A stretch of 64,000 bases of DNA from Cytobacillus massiliigabonensis (GTDB taxonomy: Bacteria > Bacillota > Bacilli > Bacillales > Cytobacillaceae): contig NZ_LT904904.1 in assembly GCF_900199725.1 (NCBI RefSeq), forward strand, positions 511,727 to 575,726, in the 5' to 3' direction. Made by a program: the position numbers and the translations under genes. Under the pieces are notes generated by a model, which was not told the origin of the DNA, did no database searches, and saw only the letters and a list, made by a program, of their open reading frames with translations. Below, piece by piece: positions 39,002 to 48,820 of this stretch (the first letter of the stretch is position 1; each line of letters begins with the position of its first letter).

Positions 39002-39829
39002 ATGTTTTCGGCCTATTTTAATGGAGCTTTCGTTACATGTGATGAGCCCGTCATACCTATAGATGAGCGTGGCCATCAGTTTGGGGATGGGGTTTATGAG
39101 GTGATTAGAGTGTATAATGGGCAGCCCTTTATGCTGGATGAGCATATCGAACGATTATATCAAAGCGCTGCTGCTATCAAATTATGTGTAGATTCTGATC
39201 AAGATACGCTTAAAGATTCGATATGGAACCTCATACATAAGAGCGGGTTAAGCAGCCTGGATCTGTATGTGCAAATTACGAGAGGGATTGCACCAAGAAA
39301 TCACCTATTCCCAGAAAGACCTGTATCCATTTCAATGACAGCTAAGCCGTTTCGACATATTTCATCAGTAGGTGAAAAGGGGGCAGGCGTCACATTGCAT
39401 CCTGATGAACGATGGGAAAACTGCTATATTAAGTCACTGAACCTGCTGCCAAATATTCTTGCGAAACAAACTGCGCATGAGAAGGGGTTTCTAGAGGCAG
39501 TTCTTGTACGGAATGGCAAGGTGACAGAGGGGACGAGCTCTAATGTATTTATTGTTCAAGATTCATCCATCATAACCACACCGCTTTCAAAGCATATCTT
39601 ATCTGGAATTACGAGAATGGCTGTGAAAAGCATAGCTGAAGACGCAGGGATCCCATTAATTGAAAGGCACTTTTCACCAGAAGAAATGATCCAATCCGAT
39701 GAACTATTTATTACAAGTACAACATTGGAAATCATGCCGATTTATTGGGTGGATAATCACCTTATTAGCGAAGGGAAAAAAGGGACAGTTACTAGGGTGA
39801 TTCAGGAGTTATTTGATAGGAGGAAGTAA
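39002..39829 (+). CDS. dat: D-amino-acid aminotransferase (class IV PLP enzyme)
   Basis: A 275-residue fold-type IV aminotransferase. The start FNGAFVTCDEPVIPIDERG, QFGDGVYEVIRVYNGQPF, DLYVQITRGIAPRNH, the PLP lysine in CYIKSLNLLPN and EGTSSNVFIV agree with Bacillus D-alanine aminotransferases (about 282 residues). Cofactor-binding Arg and Glu of the family also appear in place. It converts D-amino acids plus 2-oxoglutarate to keto acids and D-Glu. It closes the operon, 14 bases after the DmpA-like gene with GGGAGG at the start. A role in catabolism of released D-residues is likely; a second, biosynthetic copy elsewhere is possible. Confidence 0.9.
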   Translation: MFSAYFNGAFVTCDEPVIPIDERGHQFGDGVYEVIRVYNGQPFMLDEHIERLYQSAAAIKLCVDSDQDTLKDSIWNLIHKSGLSSLDLYVQITRGIAPRNHLFPERPVSISMTAKPFRHISSVGEKGAGVTLHPDERWENCYIKSLNLLPNILAKQTAHEKGFLEAVLVRNGKVTEGTSSNVFIVQDSSIITTPLSKHILSGITRMAVKSIAEDAGIPLIERHFSPEEMIQSDELFITSTTLEIMPIYWVDNHLISEGKKGTVTRVIQELFDRRK

Positions 39830-39923
39830 GGGGGTTTGTGATTTCTATTTAGAGTCTAGGGTTGGAACAATGCCTGTCAGCACTCGAATTTCTGTCGGAA
39901 GATTAGTAGACTGATAGAGGAAA

Positions 39924-39965
39924 GGAAGGGTCTGCGGGGAGATTTCCCCGCAGACCCTTCCTTCA
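39924..39965. terminator. GC-rich long hairpin, terminator
   Basis: A 17-bp perfect stem (GGAAGGGTCTGCGGGGA at 39924-39940 with its complement at 39945-39961) has a 4-base loop. The T tract is only short on the plus strand. It closes the peptide-utilisation operon. Confidence 0.8.
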
Positions 39966-40280
39966 CTATTCCCCTGCACCTTCATGCTGTTCGTATGACA
40001 AAAACATGCTCTCAAGTTTGAAATGATCTCCTCTCCCAATTCGATTCCATTTAATCCTCAGAAGAATCCTCTACAGCAAATTACCATCACTATGCGTGAC
40101 ATCTTTTAGTGATCTTTTCGCATGCTCCAGCAATTCGTTCAAAAGGTCCTTCCTGATAAATACTCTATCAAATTCTCCATTCTATCTATCGCCGGTGGTA
40201 TAATTTACTTACAAACTTTGAAGTTTTTGTCTAGGTAAAAGTAATTAGAACTATTTTTCAATTAGGGAAGAGGAGATCGG
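39966..40280. other. Intergenic region before the TPR/TerD gene
   Basis: No gene is seen. It holds the presumed promoter of the 40281 gene; TTGAAG/TAAAAG-type hexamers occur near 40215 but are not convincing. Confidence 0.35.
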
Positions 40281-43200
40281 ATGATACATAAAATTAAGTC
40301 GCTAATGGAAGTGAAGAAATATGAAGGAGCACTTGAGCTCTTGGAATTTCAAATCGGGAAGGAACCGAGAAACCAGGAGTTATTCTTATTAATGGCAAGA
40401 GTTTTCGAAGAGCAAAGACGCTTTGATGAAGCACTTAATTGCTATGATCAGGCACTTTCAATTGAACGCTCACTCCTGGCAGTTCAATCAAAGGCATTTT
40501 CACTTTACCTCTATCATAAGCGTTATGATGAAGCGATTGAACTCTATCAGGAAATATTGAATAGTAATCCGGCAGACTCTTATGTGCTGTATTCAATTGG
40601 AGAGGCCTACTTGGAAATGGGTGAGTTTGATCAGGCCATTTCCTATTATGAAAAAGCATTATTATTTGAGGAAGATGCTGAGTATGCTCTTGATTATGTC
40701 CTTGGGATCAAGAAAAGCACAGTAGAAAAAGCCTTTGCCCAGCTTAACTTAAACAAAGTGGAAGAAGCGGAGCCGCTTTTTAGAGAGGCGCGGGAGGTAT
40801 CGCTAACTGGGAGCAATGATCAATACCGTATAGCACCGCAGGATTATTTCCAGTATTCTGATCAGCAGGATATGGACCCTTATAAGAAGATCAAATATGA
40901 GTTTGCCTATTATGAAGATAAGATCAAGATGGGATTGGGTGAAATTCTTTATCAAAACCGCCAGTATGAAGCTGCACTAAAAACCTATCCGCTCCTTTCA
41001 AGCCCAGCACATACCGGAACTTCTTTACTGCATAAAGCAAACTGCTTTATCGAGATCGGTGATGCCATCAATGCAGTTTCCTGTTTAAAACAGGCGGCTG
41101 AAGAGGGTGAGGATGTTAGAGGAAAGCTGCAGTATCTTCAAACGGCATATCAAGCAGACTTTATGCAGACACCAAGGGATTTAGATGCCACGTTTACAAA
41201 GGTGAAGGAGCAGGCTGTGTATTATTTGCGTAAATACACAAGTGACCAAGCGACAATTGACGGTAACCTTCAGATGCTGGGCAAAACGATTGTCAGCCAT
41301 GTAGAGCAAGAAACGTATGAAGAACTAACACTGACACTGCATACCGATTCTGATGATGTTATATCTCTTCTAGATTCTTTGACAATCGGAAGTGTTCTTC
41401 TATCAAAATATCAAATGGCTCCACATGTCTATCAGCGATGGGTGAAACGGAATCATCATTCAGCCCATCGATATTTACTGGCTTTAGAGGATTCTTTTAA
41501 TAAAATAAAAGGGGAACAGGATGTCCTTCCTTTTTATGTTCAGGTTGAGGGAATTTTGGAAAACAAGCTGACTGGAAAGGTTGAAAAGGGATATTTCCGT
41601 GAGGGAGATATCATCTTTACCGGTGAAAAAAGTTCGATGAAGCTTAAAGAAATTCGCATGAATGGAGAAAAGGCAGAGGAGGCTGGTCCCGGGCAAATGG
41701 CTGAATTCATTTGTGCCCATACGCTGCCAAAAGATATAGAGATAATCTGGAAGGGGGCAAGCAAGTTTCAGATTAAAAAAGTGGAGCCTGTTGCTGAGAA
41801 GCCAGCAGAGGCAGCGAAGCAAATGATCACTCAATCTCCAAGTTTTGAAAAGTTTCAATCCATTTCTAAGGAGAAACGGATACTGAACTATTTATCAGAA
41901 ATGGACGCCCTTGTTGACCATAAGTTGGGAGAAGCTGCTTTAAAGCAAAAGCTTGCAAGCCTTGAAGACCAGTATAAAATCAATGAAATGGATCGCATGA
42001 TATATGAAGCGGCTGTACTAGGGAGGATTTATAATACTCCTGATTTTACCGGCAAGAAGTGGGAATACAAAAGGGATTATTTTATCTCAGTGTTAGATCG
42101 GGTTGAATATTTAGGCATGAAAGGTGAACTGCTGCAAACGATTTTGAATCAATTAAAGAGCCTCAAAATTATTGCAAAGGGTACCTTTTATACAATTGAA
42201 GAGAAGTTATTTGGCTGTATTCTATCCATGACTGAGGCTGAAAAAGAGGAACAGCATTTTATTGAAGAGACCATGAAAAAGTATAGGAATCTTGAAAGCA
42301 CCCTGTTTGGAAATGAGTTTAACAGTTATCAGTATAAATACTTTGACTGTGGCCGATTCATTCATGACTTTTCTAAACAAAGAGAGGAATTGGAAGATAC
42401 GCTCATCTTCAGCTGCAAAGAAAATACATCTTTTATTAACCCAAAAGAGGGCTTTGTCATTAGTTCGAAGGCCATCTACTCCTACGGGTGGACGGAGCCT
42501 GTTCTTTTTGAGGATGTAGTAGATCTTCAATTGAAAGATACTTACGATGTATATGTTTTGGTTAAAAATCAGGCAGAACCTAAAAGGTTATACACAAGAA
42601 ACCTTATGAATGCAGGTAAATTTGTATTATTCATGAAGGATGTTTTACGTGAATATATTGAAAAAAATGCACCGGATAAAGCTATGACAGAAATCGCTGC
42701 TGCGGTTGAAAGCGTGGAGGCGCCCCAAACAGATGCTGAGGTGGAAAGCACAAAAACTTCCATACGTACGAATGCATTGGAAAATTCGAGGCATGGGATG
42801 AATCCTGCTGCTGCATCCCTGACAACTGCTAATCAAACAAATTCTAAAACGATTGTTAAAGGGTCTAGGGTAGAACTGACGAAACTTGATCCGAATTTAA
42901 AGAATGTATGGGTGCAAATTGGCTGGGATCCAGATGAATCATTAAAAATCGATGCCTCTGTTTTTATGGTTGGGGCTGATGGAAAATGTCCTGATTCTAA
43001 GTCCATTATTTTTTACGGAAATCCAACAGCAGCGGATCATTCAATCAATCATTCCGTTTTGACGGGTACCGCTATAAATATCGACCAGTTTGATATTGAT
43101 ATCAATCGGATTTCTTCTAGTATAGACAAGCTTGTCTTTACCTTGACGATAGATGATGGAGAGAAGAAGGGGCAAACCTTTTCACAAATGAAAAATGGCT

Positions 43201-43895
43201 TTTTGAAAGTAGTGGATAAAGATTCTCAGAACGAATTATATACTTATTCTCTTGGCTCGTTTACTGTGGAAAATGCCATTGTGCTTGCTGAAGTATACCG
43301 AAAGGGTAGAGACTGGAAACTATCTGCCTTAACAGGGGGTTTTTCTGAGGGGCAGGCAAAGCTATATGAGCATTTTGGTTTGGAAGGCACAAAAAAGGAA
43401 GAAACAGAACAAAGTGGACCTGAGAAAGAAGTGAAGAAGGAGCCAGCTGCAAGCTCCAAGCAACAAGATCAGGAGTCAGTTCAAGAACGAATTGAAAAGC
43501 TAGTAACAGCCTTTTATGATAACCTTCAGGGATATGTAAAAGATTTATTTTATCTCTATCGCCAACAGGATTCGAAATCAGGCAAGAAGTTTTCGAATGT
43601 TTTATCCTCCTACGCCCAGCTGGAAAATGATGAACAGCCTATCTTGTTATATGATAATACGGCATTTGGCAGTGCGAAGGATGGTTTCTTAATCACCACT
43701 CGGCACATTTATTGGCATAATTTGCTCTCGTTCAAGCAGAAGCTAGTATTAAGGGATATTCAAGAAGTAGAATTGAACAAAACTTTAAAAATCAACAAGC
43801 GCGATATTAACATCGAGCTTATTCCAAAAAAAAATAGAGATCAGCTAGAGAAAGAATTCAAGCGGTTGTTTAGTTCAATTGCGGAAATTGGATAG
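40281..43895 (+). CDS. Giant TPR, beta-barrel, PH-like and TerD multidomain protein
   Basis: A 1,204-residue soluble protein without signal peptide, with AGAGGAG before the ATG. Residues 1-300 are TPR repeats (FDEALNCYDQALSIERS, YSIGEAYLEMGEFDQAISYY). About 413-500 resembles the beta-barrel domain 2 of elongation factors (FYVQVEGILENKLTGKVE, GYFREGDIIF). About 700-795 and 1066-1204 are two similar PH/YokE-like beta domains (EGFVISSKAIYSYGW and DGFLITTRHIYWHNL). About 854-1035 is a TerD domain (KGSRVELTKLDPNLKNVWVQ, WDPDESLKIDASVF, LAEVYRKGRDWKLSA), but the usual calcium-site HTGDN motif is replaced by HSVLTGT. TerD proteins belong to a stress/envelope-defence network; this fusion may be a scaffold of it. 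No other ter genes are nearby. Confidence 0.85.
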   Translation: MIHKIKSLMEVKKYEGALELLEFQIGKEPRNQELFLLMARVFEEQRRFDEALNCYDQALSIERSLLAVQSKAFSLYLYHKRYDEAIELYQEILNSNPADSYVLYSIGEAYLEMGEFDQAISYYEKALLFEEDAEYALDYVLGIKKSTVEKAFAQLNLNKVEEAEPLFREAREVSLTGSNDQYRIAPQDYFQYSDQQDMDPYKKIKYEFAYYEDKIKMGLGEILYQNRQYEAALKTYPLLSSPAHTGTSLLHKANCFIEIGDAINAVSCLKQAAEEGEDVRGKLQYLQTAYQADFMQTPRDLDATFTKVKEQAVYYLRKYTSDQATIDGNLQMLGKTIVSHVEQETYEELTLTLHTDSDDVISLLDSLTIGSVLLSKYQMAPHVYQRWVKRNHHSAHRYLLALEDSFNKIKGEQDVLPFYVQVEGILENKLTGKVEKGYFREGDIIFTGEKSSMKLKEIRMNGEKAEEAGPGQMAEFICAHTLPKDIEIIWKGASKFQIKKVEPVAEKPAEAAKQMITQSPSFEKFQSISKEKRILNYLSEMDALVDHKLGEAALKQKLASLEDQYKINEMDRMIYEAAVLGRIYNTPDFTGKKWEYKRDYFISVLDRVEYLGMKGELLQTILNQLKSLKIIAKGTFYTIEEKLFGCILSMTEAEKEEQHFIEETMKKYRNLESTLFGNEFNSYQYKYFDCGRFIHDFSKQREELEDTLIFSCKENTSFINPKEGFVISSKAIYSYGWTEPVLFEDVVDLQLKDTYDVYVLVKNQAEPKRLYTRNLMNAGKFVLFMKDVLREYIEKNAPDKAMTEIAAAVESVEAPQTDAEVESTKTSIRTNALENSRHGMNPAAASLTTANQTNSKTIVKGSRVELTKLDPNLKNVWVQIGWDPDESLKIDASVFMVGADGKCPDSKSIIFYGNPTAADHSINHSVLTGTAINIDQFDIDINRISSSIDKLVFTLTIDDGEKKGQTFSQMKNGFLKVVDKDSQNELYTYSLGSFTVENAIVLAEVYRKGRDWKLSALTGGFSEGQAKLYEHFGLEGTKKEETEQSGPEKEVKKEPAASSKQQDQESVQERIEKLVTAFYDNLQGYVKDLFYLYRQQDSKSGKKFSNVLSSYAQLENDEQPILLYDNTAFGSAKDGFLITTRHIYWHNLLSFKQKLVLRDIQEVELNKTLKINKRDINIELIPKKNRDQLEKEFKRLFSSIAEIG

Positions 43896-44020
43896 GAAAA
43901 TATAGTATGTAAGTTTGTAAGTTTTTTTCTATTAAGAGTTCAAATCATTTAACCGGATAATGAATGAATCAGAAGCAGTTTGGGTATTTCCAAATCGGTA
44001 CATTGCCGTTTATGAAATAG

Positions 44021-44066
44021 AAAAGGATTGAATTGAAGACAGCATCTTCAATTCAATCCTTTTTCT
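44021..44066. terminator. Bidirectional terminator between convergent genes
   Basis: A 19-bp perfect stem (AAAAGGATTGAATTGAAGA at 44021-44039 with its complement at 44045-44063) has T-rich tracts on both sides. It separates the TPR/TerD gene from the convergent SLH gene that ends at 44068. Confidence 0.92.
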
Positions 44067-44067
44067 T

Positions 44068-47000
44068 TTATTCCTTTATTATTTCATTCTTATTTTCATC
44101 AAAAATAACAAAGTGATTTCTTGCAGCTTCTTCTATTTCTTCAAATGCCCAATGAGTGGTAGGAACATCATCTGGGAATGTCGCTGTTTTTAAACCGGTT
44201 AATGGCCCGCGATTAAACAGGCGATTTAATACTTTAACTGCTTGAGCCCTTGTTAGTTTTTCATTTGGCCGGAATGTATGATCCTCATATCCAACCATAA
44301 AATCGGTATCCTTCATAAAATCAATGGCTTCAGATGCCCAATGATTTGCTGAAACATCCTTATAATTTGCCTTTTCGTTCGCTGCTAACTTGGCACAGGC
44401 TGCAGCTTTGTCATCGGTCTGACATTGGTTTTTAATCCAGCGATACACAATTGCTGCCATTTGCGCACGGGTTACGTGGCCAGCTGAGTCAAATGTTGTG
44501 GCATTTCTGCCTGTCATGATGCCAGCACCTTTTACCTCCATTACATCTTTATACGCCCAATGTGTCGCTGGGATATCCGTATAAGCTTTTGCAGAAGGTG
44601 CTGCTGCTAAGTTTCGTGCTAACATGGCTGCCATTTGTCCGCGTGTAACGGAGTGGTTTGGCCGGAATTCCTTGCCATATCCTTTTATATAAGGAGTATG
44701 CGTCTTATCCTCATTCGCATCTTCGTCCAAGCCTTCCATATGAAGGATCGTGAATGTGCTAAACTTGTTGACGCCAAATTCTAATCCAAGCTGATCTTTC
44801 TTATAATCTACTACTTTTGCTTTTACTAACTCCTTTTCACCATCACTATGCTTAATGAAGATTACGAGCTCTTTCAGGAACTGTTCTCGTTCGGAAGGAC
44901 TGCTAGGAAGTTGAACATCTCGTAATGGCAGGGTAAGTGTTACAGGTCTGCTTTGCATGTTTGTTTCAATTGTCATCGGGCGGGCTACAACATTAATACT
45001 TTGATCTTGAGCCATGTCTTTAACAATTTGTTCGACTCTTGCCCGATTTTCTACTTCATTACGCTGTTCTTCCTCTTTAATCGGAATTAAATGGAAGTAT
45101 AGATCATCCTGGAAGCTTTTTAACGATTCCTGTGGAATCGCAATTCTAACGTTTTCTGTATGAATTTCTAAGTTAATATTTGCATCTTCTACTACTTTTT
45201 TTGCTTCAGCAGGAATATTAACCTTCACTTCAGAAACTTTATCCTTCTCATCTGGAATCATTATGCGAGCAGTGCTTTGACCTGCTTCAACAATCTTTTT
45301 AATGGAATCCATTGCCCGTTCAGGTGTTAGAATGACGTCATCTTTTACTTTTCCATTTGCTTCTGTTGTCCGTGTAATAGGAGTTCGTGCTACGGTATCT
45401 CCTTCACCAACAGTTCCTGTTTCAACTGGAACTGTAATCACTTCTGTTGTAGGTCCTTGGTTTGAGGACTCTTCGCCGCCATTTGAAGGATTTCCGCCAT
45501 CATTATTAGCCGGAATCGCTTCCCACACTGCGTATAGCGTCACAGAATCGCTGCCCATTAAGAAGCTGGAGCCTGGTGAATATTTAGTTCCGCTGCCATC
45601 TGCTTTCGTGTTCCATCCAGTAAATGTATATCCTGATCGTACTAGGTTTCCTGTATTGTTTAATACAGATACATTTTCATTTTGCTGATAAGCGTGACGA
45701 TCTGCTGGGACTGTCCCTCCAGTGTGATGGTTGCCCATATACATGACAGAATAAGTTAAAGGATCCGTCATAAATTGTTTAACTTCACTGTTCACGGATT
45801 CCTTAGTTGTTGTTGTCGCTTTAATTCTTGAAATAAAAGGATATTCCGTATTTGGTGTTAATCCGGTAAATATCGGACGATCTTGCCAATTGACACCATC
45901 ATCAATACTGAACTCTTGTCCTGGAATAGGAACCAACGTAATGCTTGTCGTTGTTTTATTATCAAGGGCTGGAGGGGCTGGCAATAAACTATCAGCTTTT
46001 TGAACGGCTGCTGTTTCGTTGCTGATTACACTGCCTATTGCATGGATTCCATCTGCGATCACTTTGACTTTGATTATTTCTGCAATGTCTAATTCTGCTA
46101 GTGTATAGGTCGATAAATTAGCTCCAAGAATAGGTGTCTCGCCACGGAACCATTGATATGCTGGAACATCATCAGTAGTGTTTGGCGTATATGTTACTCC
46201 AGCTATGTCTGCTGTTAGCATACTTCCAAATTTCAAATCACCTAGTATGTTTACGATCCCGCCCATTACAGGCAAGGAAATAACAGGAAAGGATACACTT
46301 GCTTGTCCAGTCATTGGTTCCGCATTGCCTTCAGTTGTTCCATTGTCTTCTACTGTGTAACGGAAGCTTGCTGTCCCTGTAAAATCTTGAGCCGGTGTAA
46401 AGTAAACCTGTCCATTGTCTAAACGGACGGTTCCTCCTACTGCGTCTTCTACAGAAACGATTGATAACCTTTGATTATTTTCATTTTCAGGGCCTGGTGA
46501 ATCATTGCCGAGCAGCACACTGCTATCAATCAGTCGTTCAATAGAATTTACATAACTTGCTGTCAATGTATCATCCATTGCTACTGGTGAATCATTGACT
46601 TCCTTTACAATAATGCTAGCTGTTATCGCGTCACTTAAAAGTGTGTTCCCTGTTCCAGGAGCAGCCTGTATCATAAACCCAAAACCGGTTGTTCCGTAAT
46701 CATTATCATTTGGGGTGAATTTTAAACCTGCCTGCCCCTCATCTACGGTTATATATGAACCATCTGCTATCGGAGTAGTTCCATCATTTTTATAAAGTAT
46801 GCCGCCTGTAATCCCCGTAATTTTAAAATGAGTGGTTGTTGCGCCGCCAGCAGCTGTCGGTGTAATAATCAGATCACTTGAGGTTTGAGTGTCTTCTTTT
46901 GTTTCCGCATGAGTTACAGTTGGCTGGTCTGCTCGTCCTATAATCTGAAAACTTGCAACGGCTTGACTAGATTGAGGCGTTTCCTCACCTGCTGTTTTGC

Positions 47001-48567
47001 CATCATCAACTATTGTGTAACGGAAAGAGGCAGATCCATGATAGTTCGGTTCAGGTGTAAAGAGGACATTGGAACCTTCCAATCTTACATCTCCGCCGTC
47101 AATCCTTTCAACATTTGTTAAAGTTAAGCTTTGCCCGCTTTCATTGCTAGGTCCTGGTCCATCATTGCCTAGTAGAGAGGAGATTGGAATGGTTACCTCC
47201 CCGGCATTCTCTTCTATATTAGAAAGGACGTCATTTACAGCTGTCGGACGATCATTAACCTCCGATACAGTAATCGCTGCTTGTACAGCGCTGCTCAAAC
47301 CAGTTCCATTTTCATCTAATGATGCTTGTACATGGAAAGAAAAAGTATCACCAGCTTGGCTATTTGCATCTGGAGAGGGGATAAATCGCAAACCATCTCC
47401 GCCTTCTACAGATGAAATAAAGTCATTATTATTAATTTCTGATGTCCCATTATGTTTAAAGAGCTTTCCGCCGATAATATCCGTAATTTTAAAATGTGTT
47501 ACATTTGATCCATCCGCAGCATTACTTGTAATGACTAAACCATTTGTTGTTGGCGAATCTTCTGCTGTTGCAGATGGTGTAACAGCAGGGCTGTTCGTGT
47601 TTGCCGGTGCAGAAACATTGACATGCTTAATCGTATGTGTTGAATAAGGAGCACCGGGTAAGTCAAGAATAATCCGATCTACAATATAGAGGTTATTCTT
47701 CGTATCAATCGCTAACGTACTGAGAGAAGGGAATTCCATTGTTGTATTGTCTAATGATTTAACGGCAATTCCGCTCGAATTGATTTTTAAATATGAAAAT
47801 GTTCTAGGAACATATAGATTCCCATCGTTATCAACTGTCATTCCGAAATTAAGTGTGGATTCACTTGTCGGTAAAGTATAGCTGGAAATCTCGTCATTTG
47901 TTGCAATTTTTGCTACATATATGTTGTTTGTATTATTATTGTAAATCAATCTTGTTACGATATAGATATTTCCCTGTACATCATTTAGCAGCTTATAGAC
48001 TGGCATATAGCTTGGCATGATCATGTCGAAGCTGCCTAAATCCCTAATTGTGCCATCTGTACTTATCTTTTTTACCCAGGGATCATTCAATTGAGTAAAA
48101 TAGATATTCTCCTCCTCATCAACCGCTAAATTGCTTACCTGTATGTGACCAAGATCTTTTATGGTATTATTTTCAGGATTGTCCAAATCATATTTTCTGA
48201 TTTCACTTGTATTCCCGTTTTCAAAATCCCTTTTATAAAAAGAAATAAATATGTCACCTGCAGGACTGACTGTAAAGGTTGTAGCTTCTCCCATAATTCC
48301 TTCTAGCACAGTTGTAATAGCTCCTGAATTTCCATCCATTTTCTTAATTTTAGAACCTAGATGTCCTTCACTCCCGTCGCTTTTTCCGTCAAGATTATCG
48401 CTTATAAAAGCATAAAGGTTATCTTCCGCATCTACGGCTGCATATTTAGTCCCAAGGAATTCATCCTGCATAGTTGGTGTCGAAGCTTTCACATCAAAAG
48501 GGACATAAATCATTGTGATTAAAATAGAAAAAATTAAAAATAAATTAAAGGTCTTTTTTATATGCAT
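44068..48567 (-). CDS. SLH-anchored surface protein with propeller, cadherin-like repeats
   Basis: A 1,499-residue secreted protein. A signal peptide at residues 1-29 (LFLIFSILITMIYVPFDVKA) is followed by a beta-propeller-like part to about 340 (NHL/SBBP-like units such as DVQGNIYIVTRL, DTKNNLYIVDRI). Cadherin/Ig-like repeats at about 350-840 (NDRPTAVNDVL, GSASFRYTIVDDG) come next, and a Listeria-Bacteroides repeat (GYTFTGWNTKADGSGTKY) near 1000. A linker domain at about 1060-1280 is shared with the 49618 protein. Three SLH domains lie in the last 210 residues (VTRGQMAAML, VTRAQMAAIV, LTRAQAVKVL) and bind pyruvylated secondary wall polymer. It is likely an adhesin or S-layer-associated matrix protein. 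Confidence 0.92.
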   Translation of the reverse strand: MHIKKTFNLFLIFSILITMIYVPFDVKASTPTMQDEFLGTKYAAVDAEDNLYAFISDNLDGKSDGSEGHLGSKIKKMDGNSGAITTVLEGIMGEATTFTVSPAGDIFISFYKRDFENGNTSEIRKYDLDNPENNTIKDLGHIQVSNLAVDEEENIYFTQLNDPWVKKISTDGTIRDLGSFDMIMPSYMPVYKLLNDVQGNIYIVTRLIYNNNTNNIYVAKIATNDEISSYTLPTSESTLNFGMTVDNDGNLYVPRTFSYLKINSSGIAVKSLDNTTMEFPSLSTLAIDTKNNLYIVDRIILDLPGAPYSTHTIKHVNVSAPANTNSPAVTPSATAEDSPTTNGLVITSNAADGSNVTHFKITDIIGGKLFKHNGTSEINNNDFISSVEGGDGLRFIPSPDANSQAGDTFSFHVQASLDENGTGLSSAVQAAITVSEVNDRPTAVNDVLSNIEENAGEVTIPISSLLGNDGPGPSNESGQSLTLTNVERIDGGDVRLEGSNVLFTPEPNYHGSASFRYTIVDDGKTAGEETPQSSQAVASFQIIGRADQPTVTHAETKEDTQTSSDLIITPTAAGGATTTHFKITGITGGILYKNDGTTPIADGSYITVDEGQAGLKFTPNDNDYGTTGFGFMIQAAPGTGNTLLSDAITASIIVKEVNDSPVAMDDTLTASYVNSIERLIDSSVLLGNDSPGPENENNQRLSIVSVEDAVGGTVRLDNGQVYFTPAQDFTGTASFRYTVEDNGTTEGNAEPMTGQASVSFPVISLPVMGGIVNILGDLKFGSMLTADIAGVTYTPNTTDDVPAYQWFRGETPILGANLSTYTLAELDIAEIIKVKVIADGIHAIGSVISNETAAVQKADSLLPAPPALDNKTTTSITLVPIPGQEFSIDDGVNWQDRPIFTGLTPNTEYPFISRIKATTTTKESVNSEVKQFMTDPLTYSVMYMGNHHTGGTVPADRHAYQQNENVSVLNNTGNLVRSGYTFTGWNTKADGSGTKYSPGSSFLMGSDSVTLYAVWEAIPANNDGGNPSNGGEESSNQGPTTEVITVPVETGTVGEGDTVARTPITRTTEANGKVKDDVILTPERAMDSIKKIVEAGQSTARIMIPDEKDKVSEVKVNIPAEAKKVVEDANINLEIHTENVRIAIPQESLKSFQDDLYFHLIPIKEEEQRNEVENRARVEQIVKDMAQDQSINVVARPMTIETNMQSRPVTLTLPLRDVQLPSSPSEREQFLKELVIFIKHSDGEKELVKAKVVDYKKDQLGLEFGVNKFSTFTILHMEGLDEDANEDKTHTPYIKGYGKEFRPNHSVTRGQMAAMLARNLAAAPSAKAYTDIPATHWAYKDVMEVKGAGIMTGRNATTFDSAGHVTRAQMAAIVYRWIKNQCQTDDKAAACAKLAANEKANYKDVSANHWASEAIDFMKDTDFMVGYEDHTFRPNEKLTRAQAVKVLNRLFNRGPLTGLKTATFPDDVPTTHWAFEEIEEAARNHFVIFDENKNEIIKE

Positions 48568-48820
48568 CGTTAACTTCCTTACATTTTATTTTGCATTAGT
48601 TTTTTTAAGTGGAGTGCATTGCTAGTTTAATAACTTCAAACAACAGCATAGTTATGTATGGATTAGTACATTAAATAAAGGTTCACCACTTTTCTTCGCA
48701 TGATCTTATAAACTTTAATAGAGCTTTTTACCTAATTGCTAGAAGTGATCATAACATTTTATTCTCAACAAATTCTCAACAAATTCGACCTTTTTCAACA
48801 AAAAACTACACATTGTAGAG
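48568..48820. other. Promoter region of the SLH gene at 44068
   Basis: AT-rich intergenic DNA between the SLH gene start and the IS3 remnant. It must contain the leftward promoter. No other structure was found. Confidence 0.35.

Noticed and set aside
47069-47647. Plus-strand open frame of 192 codons inside the SLH gene
   Set aside because: Antisense shadow of the large minus-strand gene, low-complexity Ser/Pro composition, no ribosome site.
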